Assembly: GCF_016595675.1 (NCBI RefSeq)
Contig: NZ_JAENJH010000010.1
Span: forward strand, 1 to 64,000
Origin: Prauserella cavernicola
Lineage (GTDB): Bacteria > Actinomycetota > Actinomycetes > Mycobacteriales > Pseudonocardiaceae
Length of the DNA stretch: 64,000 nucleotides
Direction of reading: 5' to 3'
Shown: in pieces, positions 8,044 through 16,316 of the stretch
How the letters are laid out: each line of letters starts with the position of its first letter
Position numbering within the stretch: position 1 is the stretch's first letter
The notes under the pieces: model-generated
Told to the model about the DNA's origin: nothing
Database searches by the model: none
What the model saw: only the letters and a program-made list of their open reading frames with translations
Program-made: the position numbers and the translations under genes

Positions 8044-9783
8044 TTACTTGTACATGGTCTGGTTCATCGTTCCCGGGGCGTAGACCTCCGGGTCGACCCA
8101 CACGTTGATCAGTGACGGCTTGCCCGACTCGCGGGCGCGCTCCAGTGCGGGACGGATGTCGGCGGGGTCGCGAACCTCTTCGCCGTAGCCGCCGAGCATC
8201 TTCGCGAACTCGCCGTAGGGGATGTCGCCGAGCGTGTTGCCGATCCGGCCGCGGTCCTCGCCGTACTTCTGGATCTGGCCGTAGCGGATCTGGTTCATCG
8301 ACGAGTTGTTGCCGATGATGCCGATGAACGGGAGGTTGAACCGCACGAGCGTCTCGAAGTCCCAGCCGGTGAGGCTGAACGCGCCGTCGCCGAACAGTGC
8401 CACGACCTCGGCGTCGGGCCGCGCGTACTTCGCCGCCATGACGAACGGGACGCCGACGCCGAGTGTCCCGAGTGGACCGGGGTCCATCCAGTGACCCGGC
8501 GATTTCGGCTGCACCACCTGGCCGGAGAAGGTGACGATGTCGCCGCCGTCGCCGATGTAGATGGAGTTGGGGGTGAGGAACTCGTTGATCTCGTGCACGA
8601 GCCGGTACGGGTCGATGGGGCTCGAGTCGGAGAGCTGCCGGGGCAGCCGCTTCTCGTAGGCCGCGGTCTCGACACCGCGCAGCTCCTCCAGCCACGCCTT
8701 GCGGCCCACCGCGCCGTTGTCGACGCGACCCGACGTGGCCTGGGTGACGGCGGAGAGCACGAGGCCCGCGTCGCCGACGATGCCGAGGTCCACGTCGCGG
8801 TTCTTGCCGACGGTGCGGTAGTCGAGGTCGATCTGCACGACCGTGGCGTCGGGGGAGAGCCGCTTGCCGTAACCCATGCGGAAGTCGAACGGCGTGCCGA
8901 CGATGATGATGAGGTCGGCGTTCTGGAACGCGTAGCGGCGAGCCAGCTGCAGGTGGTGCGGATCGTTGGGGGCGAGCGTGCCGCGTCCGGAGCCGTTCAT
9001 GAAGGCGGGCACGTTGAGGGTGCGGACGAACTCGATGGCCGAGTCGGTGGCCCGGCACGTCCAGACCTGGCTGCCCAGCAGCACGCACGGTTTCTCGGCC
9101 TTGACGATCAGGTCGGCGAGGCGCTCGATGTCGGCGGGATCGCCCACACTGCGCGTAGAAGCACGGAAGGCCCCGGCCTTGGGCACTCGGGCCTTGTCGA
9201 CCGGGACCTTCGCGTCGAGGACGTCGCGGGGGATCTCGAGAAACGATGGCCCCGGTGCGCCGTGGAAACACTCGCGGAAGGCCATCGAGACGATGTCGGC
9301 CGCGCGCTCGGTGGCCGGCACGGTGGCGGCGAACTTGGTGATCGGCGCCATCATGTCGACGTGCGGAAGGTCCTGCAGTGAGCCCATCTTGTGCTGCGAC
9401 AGCGCTCCCTGCCCGCCGATCAGCAGCATGGGGCTCTCCGCGCGGAAGGCGTTGGCGACGCCGGTGACGGCGTCGGTGGTGCCTGGTCCGGCGGTGACCA
9501 CCGCGCACCCGGGTTTCCCGGTCACGCGGGCGTAGCCGTCGGCCGCGTGCGCGGCCACCTGCTCGTGCCGTACGTCGATCACGTCGATGCCCTCGTCGAC
9601 GCAGCCGTCGTAGATGTCGATGATGTGGCCACCGCAGAGCGTGAAGATCACGTCCACGCCCTCTGCCTTCAGCGCTTTCGCCACCAGGTGTCCGCCGGAG
9701 ATCAGCTGTGGCTCACCGTTCGTGGCGGCCAGCTCGCTCGGCTGACCCGCGCTGGCCGGCTCTGTCTTGGACATCTGCCCCAT
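8044..9783 (-). CDS. TPP-dependent oxalyl-CoA decarboxylase-like enzyme (IlvB/IlvG fold)
   Basis: The 579-residue protein has the three-domain layout of thiamine diphosphate enzymes: N-terminal pyrimidine-binding domain with the catalytic-type glutamate in [19 protein letters not shown], a central domain, and a C-terminal cofactor domain with the [19 protein letters not shown] motif (GDG...N) for metal and diphosphate. Sequence flavour is nearer to the actinobacterial IlvG-like acetolactate synthase branch than to Oxalobacter Oxc as I recall it. Adjacent frc favours oxalyl-CoA decarboxylation to formyl-CoA; a 2-hydroxyacyl-CoA lyase releasing formyl-CoA plus a carbonyl compound is a real alternative. 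The ATG at 9783 is chosen because AAGGAG lies 11 bp upstream; a GTG at 9795 overlaps that site. First gene of the operon. Confidence 0.7.
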   Translation of the reverse strand: MGQMSKTEPASAGQPSELAATNGEPQLISGGHLVAKALKAEGVDVIFTLCGGHIIDIYDGCVDEGIDVIDVRHEQVAAHAADGYARVTGKPGCAVVTAGPGTTDAVTGVANAFRAESPMLLIGGQGALSQHKMGSLQDLPHVDMMAPITKFAATVPATERAADIVSMAFRECFHGAPGPSFLEIPRDVLDAKVPVDKARVPKAGAFRASTRSVGDPADIERLADLIVKAEKPCVLLGSQVWTCRATDSAIEFVRTLNVPAFMNGSGRGTLAPNDPHHLQLARRYAFQNADLIIIVGTPFDFRMGYGKRLSPDATVVQIDLDYRTVGKNRDVDLGIVGDAGLVLSAVTQATSGRVDNGAVGRKAWLEELRGVETAAYEKRLPRQLSDSSPIDPYRLVHEINEFLTPNSIYIGDGGDIVTFSGQVVQPKSPGHWMDPGPLGTLGVGVPFVMAAKYARPDAEVVALFGDGAFSLTGWDFETLVRFNLPFIGIIGNNSSMNQIRYGQIQKYGEDRGRIGNTLGDIPYGEFAKMLGGYGEEVRDPADIRPALERARESGKPSLINVWVDPEVYAPGTMNQTMYK

Positions 9784-9826
9784 GTGCGTCGTCACTCCTT
9801 AGACCGTGCAGACCTTGCTGACTACC

Positions 9827-9839
9827 GCATACTGCATAC
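9827..9839. promoter_or_regulatory. Predicted GntR operator of the oxc-frc operon
   Basis: GCATACTGCATAC differs by one base from the site at 10201-10213 and fits GTATnCnGnATAC. It lies about 45 bp before the first gene of the leftward operon, and the adjoining CCATATGG (9839-9846) extends the local dyad symmetry. Confidence 0.6.
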
Positions 9840-9906
9840 CATATGGAGTTATCGTGGCCCTCGATCAACGTGTTGTCCAGAGCCGAAAGCCGGTTGGCCT
9901 GATTCC

Positions 9907-10152
9907 TCAGTCGCGCCAGTCGAAGCGGGGCCAGTCGCGGGTCAGCGCGTCGAGCCGCGAGGCGGCTTCGGCTGGCGGGAGACCGCGCGCGACGGCCATG
10001 CCGACGAGGAAGGCCGTGATGGGAGCTGCGGGTCGGGCGACGGTTCTGCCCGCGTCGCGAGCCAGCGCCAGTATCAGCGCGTGGTCGCACTGATCGGCGT
10101 CGAGTCCGAGGTCGGCGCAGACGGTCGCCGTCCACTTCCGCAGTTCGTTCAT
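9907..10152 (-). CDS. DUF6457 domain protein, 81 residues
   Basis: The sequence matches the small DUF6457 family from memory: MNELRKWTATVCADLG at the start, then a helical core ending PITAFLVGMAVARG. Homologues occur alone or fused to molybdenum-cofactor guanylyltransferase, so a link to molybdoenzymes such as formate dehydrogenase is conceivable, which would fit a formate-producing pathway; this is inference. The ATG at 10152 has GGGAGGTG 8 bp upstream. It reads leftward ahead of the oxc operon and has its own copy of the regional operator about 50 bp upstream of its start. Confidence 0.7.
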   Translation of the reverse strand: MNELRKWTATVCADLGLDADQCDHALILALARDAGRTVARPAAPITAFLVGMAVARGLPPAEAASRLDALTRDWPRFDWRD

Positions 10153-10200
10153 TGAACCGCACCTCCCTGGTCGGACCCATTGACCGGAGCTTGCCATACC

Positions 10201-10213
10201 GTATACTGCATAC
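10201..10213. promoter_or_regulatory. Predicted GntR operator (DUF6457 / ketopantoate reductase-like divergent gap)
   Basis: GTATACTGCATAC is the best match in the window to GTATnCnGnATAC. It is in the 184 bp gap between the leftward DUF6457 gene and the rightward reductase gene and could control both. Confidence 0.6.
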
Positions 10214-10336
10214 AACTTGCTGGCAAGTCATCTTCCACTTCGGACGCGACCCGTCCTTCCTGTCGGCGCCCGCTCCGGTGTTGCTCTTCTCTACACCCGG
10301 AGGCGGCGCGAAGAAACGGCCAAGAACGGAGTCACC

Positions 10337-11347
10337 GTGAAAGTTGCTGTTCTCGGTGCCGGCGCCATCGGTGCGTATGTCGGCGCCAGCCTTGATCGAG
10401 CGGGAGCCGAGGTCCACCTCGTCGCCCGCGGCGCGAACCTGGAAGCCATGCGCGAGTCGGGAGTGCGTGTGCTCAGTCCGAGGGGAGACTTCGCGGCCAG
10501 GCCGCACGCCACCGACAACCCCGCGGAGATCGGCCCTGTCGACCACGTCTTCCTCGGCCTCAAGGCGAACCAGTACGCGGGTGCGGGCGCACTGGTGCAA
10601 CCACTGCTCGGCCCGCACACGTCGTTGATCGCCGCACAGAACGGCATCCCGTGGTGGTACTTCCACGGAGTGCAGGGACCGCACGAGGGCCGTCGCGTCG
10701 AGGCGGTCGACCCCGGCGGCGCCGTCAGTGCGGTGCTGGCGCCCGAACGGGCCATCGGCTGCGTGGTCTACGCGGCCACCGAGCTCGCCGAACCTGGCGT
10801 GGTGCGCCACCTCGAGGGCACCCGCCTCTCGATCGGCGAACCTGACGGCACGACCTCGGCGCGCTGCACCGAGTTCGCCGACGCGATGGTGGCGGGCGGG
10901 CTCAAGTGCCCGGTGGAACCCGACCTGCGCAAGGACATCTGGGTCAAGCTGATGGGCAACATCGCGTTCAACCCCATCAGTGCGCTCGCCAGAGCGACGA
11001 TGGCCGGGATCTGCCGGCACGACAACACGCGCGCGCTCGTGGTGGAGATGATGCGCGAGACCCTCGACGTCGCCACCGCGCTGGGCGTGCGCACCGACGT
11101 CTCCATCGAGCGCAGGCTCGCGGGCGCCGAGCGCACCGGCGAGCACAAGACGTCCACGCTCCAGGACCTGGAGAAGGGCAAGCCGCTCGAGCTCGACGCG
11201 ATCCTCGCCGCGGTGGTCGAGCTGGCAGACCTGGCCGACGTCGCCGTGCCGACGCTGCGCGTGGTGAACGCGCTCGCCGATCTGCTCAATGTCCACGTCA
11301 CGACAGCGGCGCCAGCGCTCGCCGCCGCACAGGGAGGTGCCCGATGA
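10337..11347 (+). CDS. Ketopantoate reductase-like oxidoreductase (PanE/ApbA family)
   Basis: The 336-residue protein starts with a Rossmann motif (VAVLGAGAIGAYVGASL) and carries the two-domain ketopantoate reductase layout: NADP domain to about residue 170, then a helical substrate domain with DIWVKLMGNIAFNPISALA, where the conserved lysine and asparagine lie. PanE reduces 2-dehydropantoate to pantoate for CoA synthesis, but this family has many paralogues acting on other 2-keto acids. Its position in a CoA-ester catabolic island under the same putative operator argues for a catabolic 2-keto or hydroxy acid role. GTG at 10337 follows ACGGAG. Its stop overlaps the next start by 4 bp (ATGA). 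Confidence 0.8.
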   Translation: MKVAVLGAGAIGAYVGASLDRAGAEVHLVARGANLEAMRESGVRVLSPRGDFAARPHATDNPAEIGPVDHVFLGLKANQYAGAGALVQPLLGPHTSLIAAQNGIPWWYFHGVQGPHEGRRVEAVDPGGAVSAVLAPERAIGCVVYAATELAEPGVVRHLEGTRLSIGEPDGTTSARCTEFADAMVAGGLKCPVEPDLRKDIWVKLMGNIAFNPISALARATMAGICRHDNTRALVVEMMRETLDVATALGVRTDVSIERRLAGAERTGEHKTSTLQDLEKGKPLELDAILAAVVELADLADVAVPTLRVVNALADLLNVHVTTAAPALAAAQGGAR

Positions 11348-12000
11348 CGGTCAGCGTGGAGCCCGCGGCGGGCACCGTGGCGCCAGAGGCGTTCCGGGCT
11401 GGCAGGCCGCTCAACTTCTGGGGCGGGCTGTGGCGCGCGGACGGCGTTCCCGAACTCGAGGCCGCCGACGCTGCCAGGGCCGTGCGCGCCGGACTCAACG
11501 AACACCGCACGTGGACCCTCGCGCCGCTCACCGAACGCAGGCTGCGCGTCGACGCCACCCTCGACGACCTCGCCGCACACCGGGAGCTGCTCGACCGGCT
11601 GGCCGGTGGCGGGGGTTTCGCCGACGGGCTCGCCGAGACCCGCGAGTGCGCCGAGCGGATCGAGGGTCTGATCGCGGGCCGCGATCCGTTGCGCGGCCCG
11701 GTCAGCAATATCGCCGAGGCACAGTGCCCGGCCGCCACGCTGGTGCACGCGATGCTCGTGCAGGTGCTGGCGGGCAACGCGGCGATCGTCAAGGCGACCG
11801 AACCGGCGGGCCCCGCTCTGGCGATCGCGACCGCGCTCGCCGCTCGCCACGGACTGCCCTTCACCCTGCTGCACGGCGGCGGCGAGGGCGTCGACGCCGC
11901 GCTGAGCAGGCCGGACGTGGTCGGCTGCGTCTCCTACCCCGACGGCACGCGGCGCGGGGTGTCGCTGGTCGCCGCCGTCACGCGCAGGGCCAGGGCCTGA
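11344..12000 (+). CDS. Truncated aldehyde dehydrogenase-family protein
   Basis: The 218-residue product aligns by eye with the N-terminal half of aldehyde dehydrogenases: MLVQVLAGNAAIVKATEPAG corresponds to the cofactor-binding 'GN..V.KP' region and LPFTLLHGGGEGV to the following strand. It ends about where the conserved 'FTGS' motif would come, so both the catalytic cysteine and glutamate are missing. The DNA downstream (12001-12205) does not continue the family in any frame I examined. It is translationally coupled to the preceding reductase. Either it is a decayed remnant or a stand-alone domain kept for another purpose, perhaps cofactor or partner binding. A full-length, unrelated aldehyde dehydrogenase is at 50799-52307. 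Confidence 0.6.
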   Translation: MTVSVEPAAGTVAPEAFRAGRPLNFWGGLWRADGVPELEAADAARAVRAGLNEHRTWTLAPLTERRLRVDATLDDLAAHRELLDRLAGGGGFADGLAETRECAERIEGLIAGRDPLRGPVSNIAEAQCPAATLVHAMLVQVLAGNAAIVKATEPAGPALAIATALAARHGLPFTLLHGGGEGVDAALSRPDVVGCVSYPDGTRRGVSLVAAVTRRARA

Positions 12001-12010
12001 CCGGCCTGGC

Positions 12011-12205
12011 TCAGCACGGGTCGACAGTGGAGTAGCAGCGCCGCGAGAAGGACGTCATCCCGCCCTCGGTCGTGGGCGGGGTGACGTCCGCGCGCTGCAT
12101 CAGCAACAACACCGCGAGCGCCGTGGCGACGGAGAACCCAATTCCGAGAACGATCGCGGCGATGCGGTAGCGGCGAAGCGCCCGCGTTTCCTGAACCGGC
12201 TCCAT
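12011..12205 (-). CDS. Small single-pass membrane protein, 64 residues
   Basis: The predicted product has a basic N-terminal stretch (RALRRYR), one hydrophobic helix at about residues 14-36 (IAAIVLGIGFSVATALAVLLL) and a short extracytoplasmic tail with two cysteines. I do not recognise the family. The ATG at 12205 has only a weak ribosome site; a TTG at 12238 is possible. It is convergent with the aldehyde dehydrogenase fragment. Confidence 0.45.
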   Translation of the reverse strand: MEPVQETRALRRYRIAAIVLGIGFSVATALAVLLLMQRADVTPPTTEGGMTSFSRRCYSTVDPC

Positions 12206-12351
12206 GTAGCCGAGGATGCGGTTCCCGATGGGGCGCAAGGAATCCGGCCGGAAACGGAAAAGGTGCCGTCCCGGTGATCCGGACCCGCGTCGAGCAGCGC
12301 TTCGGCACGTGGTGCCGGTGGTGAAATCCCCGGCCTTTCACAAGACCAATC

Positions 12352-12382
12352 GGGCACCGGCGCGATCCGCGCACCGGTGCCC
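12352..12382 (-). terminator. Hairpin terminator downstream of the DUF349 gene
   Basis: GGGCACCGG (12352-12360) pairs perfectly with CCGGTGCCC (12374-12382), with a further CGCG/CGCG pairing inside the loop. It begins 8 bp beyond the DUF349 stop codon on the leftward strand. No T-tract follows. Confidence 0.6.
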
Positions 12383-12389
12383 GTCGACG

Positions 12390-13709
12390 TCAGCGGTCGG
12401 CGACAGCCGCCTCGGCGGCCCGCAGCCACTCGCGCCACTGTGCGGCCTGCTCGTCGGCCTTCTTGGCGCGGCGCTCGTCGCCGGCCGCGCGGGCCTTGGC
12501 CGACTGCGACTCGAACTGCTCGACGCGCTCGCGGAACTGCGCCACCCGGGCCTGCGCCTCCGGGTCGGTGCGCCGCCACTTCGAGTCCTCGGCCGAGCGC
12601 ACTCCGTCCTGTACGGACTTGAGCCTGCCGTCGAGCTCGCGGATGCGCTCCCTCGGCACCTTCCCGATCTCGTCCCAGCGCTCCTGGATCTTGCGCAGCT
12701 GCGACTTCGCGGCGTCGAGGTTGGCCGCCGGGTCGATCTTCTCGGCCTCGGCGAGCAGCTCCTCCTTGCGCGCGGCGTTGTCGGCGAACTCGGCGTCGCG
12801 CTCCGAGAACGCGGCCGAGCGTGCGGCGAAGAACGCGTCCTGCGCGGCGCGGAACCGCTGCCACAGCGCCTCGTCGGTGTCCTTCGGCGCCCGGCCGGCG
12901 GCCTTCCACTCGGCCATGAGGTCCTTGTAGCGGCCCGCCGTCGGCCCCCAGTCGGTGGAGCCGGCCATCGACTCCGCCTCCTCGATGAGCTCCTCCTTGC
13001 GGCGCTTCGCCGTCGCGCGCTGCTTGTCGAGCTCGGCGAAGTGGGAGCCCCTGCGGCGGTTGAACGCCTCGCGGGCCTTGGAGAATCGGCGCCACAGCTC
13101 GTCGTCGGTCTTGCGGTCGACGCCCTTGATCGTCTTCCACTCGTCGAGGATCGTGCGCAGCCGGTCGCCCGCGGCCTTCCACTGGGTGGACTCGGCGGCG
13201 ATGGCCTCGGCCTCCTCCGCCAGCGCCTGCTTGCGGCCGACCGCGGCGGCCCTCGCCTGCTCGCGCTCCTGCTTGACCTCGGACAGCGCGCGCTCGGCGT
13301 GCGAGATGACGTGCTCGACGCGCGCCCGCAGGGCGTCGAGGTCGCCGACGACGGCGGCTTCGGCGAGCCCGTCGCGCAGCTGCGTCGCGCTGGTGAGCGC
13401 CTGCTTGGGGTCACCCGCACCCGACGTCAGGCGAGTCTCGAGCAGCTCCACCTCTGTGCGCAGGTCGTCGAACCGGCGGGCGAAGTGCGTGAGACCTTCG
13501 TCGGCCGACCCTGCCTGCCACACGCCGATCTGCCGTTCGCCCTCGGACGAGCGCACGAACACCGCGCCGTCCTCGTCGATGCGGCCCCAGCGTTCCGGGT
13601 GGGGTTCGGCGGGCGGCACCGCCGGAGCGGCGTGCGCGCCAGCCGGGGTGTGCGGCACCTGGTGCGGCGCCGGAACATCGCTGCCGTTCGGGGTGTTCTG
13701 CTCGGCCAT
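12390..13709 (-). CDS. DUF349 repeat coiled-coil protein
   Basis: The 439-residue cytoplasmic protein has a proline/alanine-rich N-terminal tail (1-45), then several ~65-residue helical repeats of the DUF349 type, recognisable as recurring 'W..A......L...WK.....D...DDELW.RF..AR..F' (for example WKAAGRAPKDTDEALWQRFR). Overall composition is rich in A, E, K and R with strong coiled-coil character. DUF349 proteins are widespread in actinobacteria and lack a settled function; the M. tuberculosis equivalent lies in the same neighbourhood as miaA and dapF. The ATG at 13709 has GAAGGAG upstream. It diverges from the LigB-like gene. Confidence 0.85.
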   Translation of the reverse strand: MAEQNTPNGSDVPAPHQVPHTPAGAHAAPAVPPAEPHPERWGRIDEDGAVFVRSSEGERQIGVWQAGSADEGLTHFARRFDDLRTEVELLETRLTSGAGDPKQALTSATQLRDGLAEAAVVGDLDALRARVEHVISHAERALSEVKQEREQARAAAVGRKQALAEEAEAIAAESTQWKAAGDRLRTILDEWKTIKGVDRKTDDELWRRFSKAREAFNRRRGSHFAELDKQRATAKRRKEELIEEAESMAGSTDWGPTAGRYKDLMAEWKAAGRAPKDTDEALWQRFRAAQDAFFAARSAAFSERDAEFADNAARKEELLAEAEKIDPAANLDAAKSQLRKIQERWDEIGKVPRERIRELDGRLKSVQDGVRSAEDSKWRRTDPEAQARVAQFRERVEQFESQSAKARAAGDERRAKKADEQAAQWREWLRAAEAAVADR

Positions 13710-13866
13710 GGCCGGCTCCTTCTCGCCTGTAGGCCCGCCGCTGCGCGGGCGCCCCGCTGTCGGCGGGGCCGGGTGTTGCGTGTTGGGTTCCAAGACCGCA
13801 TTCAAACAGGTCAGCGCGGTTCTGGGTACCTCATGCCTCAAGACGTACCTCTCCGGGCGCGCCGGG

Positions 13867-13872
13867 TAACCT
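13867..13872 (+). promoter_or_regulatory. Leaderless-type -10 element (TAACCT)
   Basis: TAACCT ends 8 bp before the GTG of the LigB-like gene and there is no clear ribosome site, so the transcript probably starts at or within a base or two of the start codon. No convincing -35 element was identified. Confidence 0.45.
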
Positions 13873-13880
13873 CGGAACGC

Positions 13881-14576
13881 GTGATCACGCGTGCCGTGGT
13901 GGTGCCCCAGCCCCCGCTCCTCGTCCCCGAACTCGCGCCGGGGGCCGTGGAGGAGACCGCCAGTCTTCGCGAAGCCTGTGTGACCGCTGTGAAGCGGCTT
14001 CCGGCCCGTTGGATCGCCGTGGGAACCACCGCTCAAGCTTGCCCGATTCCGCCGCCGGTGTGCGGGACGTTCCGCGGTTTCGGTGTCGACGTGCGCGTCG
14101 CGCTCGACGCGGCCCCCCACGCGGGAGAACCCGCCGACCTGCCCCTTCCCGTGCTGCTCGCGGGGTGGCTGCGCGAGCGTGCGGGGGCCGACGCGGTCGA
14201 GGTCGAGCTGCTGTCCCCGTCGGTGACTCCCGCGGAGTGCGCGGCCGTCGGCGCACGGCTCGCCGCGCGCGAGGACGAGGTGGGCCTGCTGGTGCTCGGC
14301 GACGGCTCGAACCGCCACGGCGCCGCGTCGCCCGGTGGCGCCGACGAGCGGGCGGAGGGTTTCGACGCGCTCGTGCGCGAGGCACTGGCCGGCGCCGACC
14401 GCGACGCGCTGCGGGCACTCGACCCGGTGCTCGCGGCCGAACTGGGCGCCGAGGGCAGAGCGTCGTGGCAGGTGCTGGCCGCCGTGGCCGGCACGGGCAC
14501 GTGGCACGCCGAGCTGCTCCACTCCGGAACCGAACTCGGCGTGGCCTACCACGTGGCCGCCTGGGAGCGGTCGTGA
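13881..14576 (+). CDS. LigB-superfamily (class III extradiol dioxygenase-like) protein
   Basis: The 231-residue product resembles the actinobacterial family found next to miaA (Rv2728c position in M. tuberculosis), which has the class III extradiol dioxygenase fold but no proven reaction. Visible family features are the start VVVPQPPLLVPELAPG, the alcohol-like GLLVLGDGSNRHG loop containing the histidine, and the end WHAELLHSGTELGVAYHVAAW. Whether the metal ligands are complete cannot be judged by eye. The stop codon overlaps the miaA GTG by 4 bp (GTGA), making an operon with miaA and probably dapF. Confidence 0.75.
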   Translation: MITRAVVVPQPPLLVPELAPGAVEETASLREACVTAVKRLPARWIAVGTTAQACPIPPPVCGTFRGFGVDVRVALDAAPHAGEPADLPLPVLLAGWLRERAGADAVEVELLSPSVTPAECAAVGARLAAREDEVGLLVLGDGSNRHGAASPGGADERAEGFDALVREALAGADRDALRALDPVLAAELGAEGRASWQVLAAVAGTGTWHAELLHSGTELGVAYHVAAWERS

Positions 14577-15484
14577 TCAGGCCCGTCGCCGTCGCCGTCG
14601 TCGGCCCCACCGCCACCGGCAAGACGGCGCTCGGGGTGGAGCTGGCGCTCGCGCTTGGCGGCGAGGTGATCAACGCCGACGCCATGCAGCTCTACCGCGG
14701 CATGGACATCGGCACGGCCAAGGCGACCGCCGACGAGCGGCGCGGCGTCGCTCACCACCTGCTCGACGTCCTCGACGTGACCGAGGCAGCCTCGGTGGCC
14801 GCCTACCAGCGCGACGCGCGTGCCGAGGTCGAGCGGTTGCTCGCGGCGGGCCGCGTGCCGGTGCTGGTCGGCGGTTCGGGCCTCTACGTGCAGGCCGTGC
14901 TCGACGACCTGCGCTTTCCCGGCACCGATCCGGCCGTGCGCGCCGAACTGGAGCTGGAGGCCGAGCGGCTGGGTACGCGGGTGCTGTACGACCGCCTCGC
15001 CGAGGTCGACCCGGCGGCGGCCGCCACGATCCTGCCGACCAACGTGCGCCGCATCGTGCGAGCGCTGGAGGTCATCGCGATCACCGGCGAGCCGTTCTCG
15101 GCCAACCTGCCGACACCGGGCGAACCGCGCTACGGCACGGTGCTCGTCGGCGTCGACCGCGAGGTCGCCGAGCTCGACGCCCGCGTGGACCTGCGGGTGG
15201 AGCACATGTTCGAGGCCGGGCTCGTCGCCGAGGTGCGGGCGCTGGAGAAGCTGGGCCTGCGTGAGGGAAAGACGGCCCCCCGCGCCCTCGGCTACCAGCA
15301 GGTGCTCGCCGCGTTCGACGAGGACTCGACCGACTTCGCGGGGGCCGCCGCGGCGACCGCGCAGGCCACCCGGCGCTTCGTGCGCAAGCAGCGCTCGTGG
15401 TTTCGCCGGGACAAGCGGATCCACTGGTTCGACGGAGCGGCCGAGGGGCTGACCGATCACGTCCTCTCCTGGCTCGCCCCGTAA
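14573..15484 (+). CDS. miaA: tRNA dimethylallyltransferase
   Basis: MiaA adds an isopentenyl group from dimethylallyl diphosphate to N6 of A37 in tRNAs that read UNN codons. The 303-residue product has the P-loop VGPTATGKT at the start, the substrate-recognition stretch [18 protein letters not shown], the [14 protein letters not shown] motif and the RALGYQQVL and [15 protein letters not shown] segments diagnostic of the family. GTG at 14573 overlaps the previous stop codon. Order LigB-like, miaA, dapF is conserved in mycobacteria. Confidence 0.97.
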   Translation: MIRPVAVAVVGPTATGKTALGVELALALGGEVINADAMQLYRGMDIGTAKATADERRGVAHHLLDVLDVTEAASVAAYQRDARAEVERLLAAGRVPVLVGGSGLYVQAVLDDLRFPGTDPAVRAELELEAERLGTRVLYDRLAEVDPAAAATILPTNVRRIVRALEVIAITGEPFSANLPTPGEPRYGTVLVGVDREVAELDARVDLRVEHMFEAGLVAEVRALEKLGLREGKTAPRALGYQQVLAAFDEDSTDFAGAAAATAQATRRFVRKQRSWFRRDKRIHWFDGAAEGLTDHVLSWLAP

Positions 15485-15487
15485 TCT
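15482..15487 (+). promoter_or_regulatory. Leaderless-type -10 element (TAATCT) before dapF
   Basis: TAATCT overlaps the miaA stop codon and ends 7 bp before the dapF ATG. A dapF transcript starting at its own first codon could add to read-through from miaA. Confidence 0.4.
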
Positions 15488-15494
15488 TGGTGTC

Positions 15495-16316
15495 ATGGGT
15501 GGGATCGAGTTCCTGAAGGGGCACGGCACGCAGAACGACTTCGTGCTGTTGCCCGACGCGTCGGCCAGGCTGGAGCTGACGCAGGCGCGGGTCGCCGCGC
15601 TCTGCGATCGCCGCCGTGGCCTCGGCGCCGACGGCGTGCTGCGCGTCGTCCGCTCGGCCGCCCTCGGCGTCGAGTCGGAGGGCGAGTGGTTCATGGACTA
15701 CCGCAACGCCGACGGCTCGATCGCCGAGATGTGCGGCAACGGTGTGCGCGTGTTCGCTCGCTACCTCGTGGAGGCGGGCCTCGAGCAGGGGTCCGACTTC
15801 GTCGTCGGCACCAGGGCGGGAGACCGGCCGGTCCGGGTGCACCCCGACCGCTCCGTCACCGTCCACATGGGACCGGCGCGGATCACGGGCACGTCGGTGG
15901 CGATCGTCGGTGGCCGCGAGCTCTCCGGAGTCGCCGTCGACGTCGGCAACCCGCACCTGGTGTCCGCGCTCGACGACGACGTCGCGACGCTGGAGCTGGC
16001 CGACGCCCCGCGCTACGACGGTGACTTCTTCCCCGACGGCGTCAACCTGGAGTTCGTCAACGTCCTCGACGCCGAGTCGCTGCGGATGCGAGTGTACGAG
16101 CGCGGGGTCGGCGAGACGAGGGCGTGTGGCACAGGCACCGTGGCCGCGGTCGCCGCGACCCTGCATCTGGCAGGCACCGACAGCGGTGAGTCCACTGTGG
16201 ATGTACCCGGTGGCAGGGTGACGGTCACCGTCGAGCGCGGCGCCTCCACGCTCACCGGGCCCGCGGTGTTCGTCGGCAGGGGCGAGCTCGACGAGTCGTG
16301 GTGGAACAGCCTCTAG
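15495..16316 (+). CDS. dapF: Diaminopimelate epimerase
   Basis: DapF converts LL-diaminopimelate to the meso form for lysine and peptidoglycan synthesis, using two cysteines as acid and base. Both are present: Cys80 in [10 protein letters not shown] and Cys211 in ETRACGTGT. The 273-residue length is normal for actinobacteria and the N-terminal [10 protein letters not shown] signature is intact. It lies 10 bp after miaA. Its end overlaps the stop of the convergent MFS gene by 4 bp. Confidence 0.97.
   Translation: MGGIEFLKGHGTQNDFVLLPDASARLELTQARVAALCDRRRGLGADGVLRVVRSAALGVESEGEWFMDYRNADGSIAEMCGNGVRVFARYLVEAGLEQGSDFVVGTRAGDRPVRVHPDRSVTVHMGPARITGTSVAIVGGRELSGVAVDVGNPHLVSALDDDVATLELADAPRYDGDFFPDGVNLEFVNVLDAESLRMRVYERGVGETRACGTGTVAAVAATLHLAGTDSGESTVDVPGGRVTVTVERGASTLTGPAVFVGRGELDESWWNSL

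Noticed and set aside
12216-13880. Open frame extending far upstream of the LigB-like protein
   Set aside because: The upstream part is antisense to the DUF349 gene; family similarity begins at the GTG 13881, next to a -10-like element.
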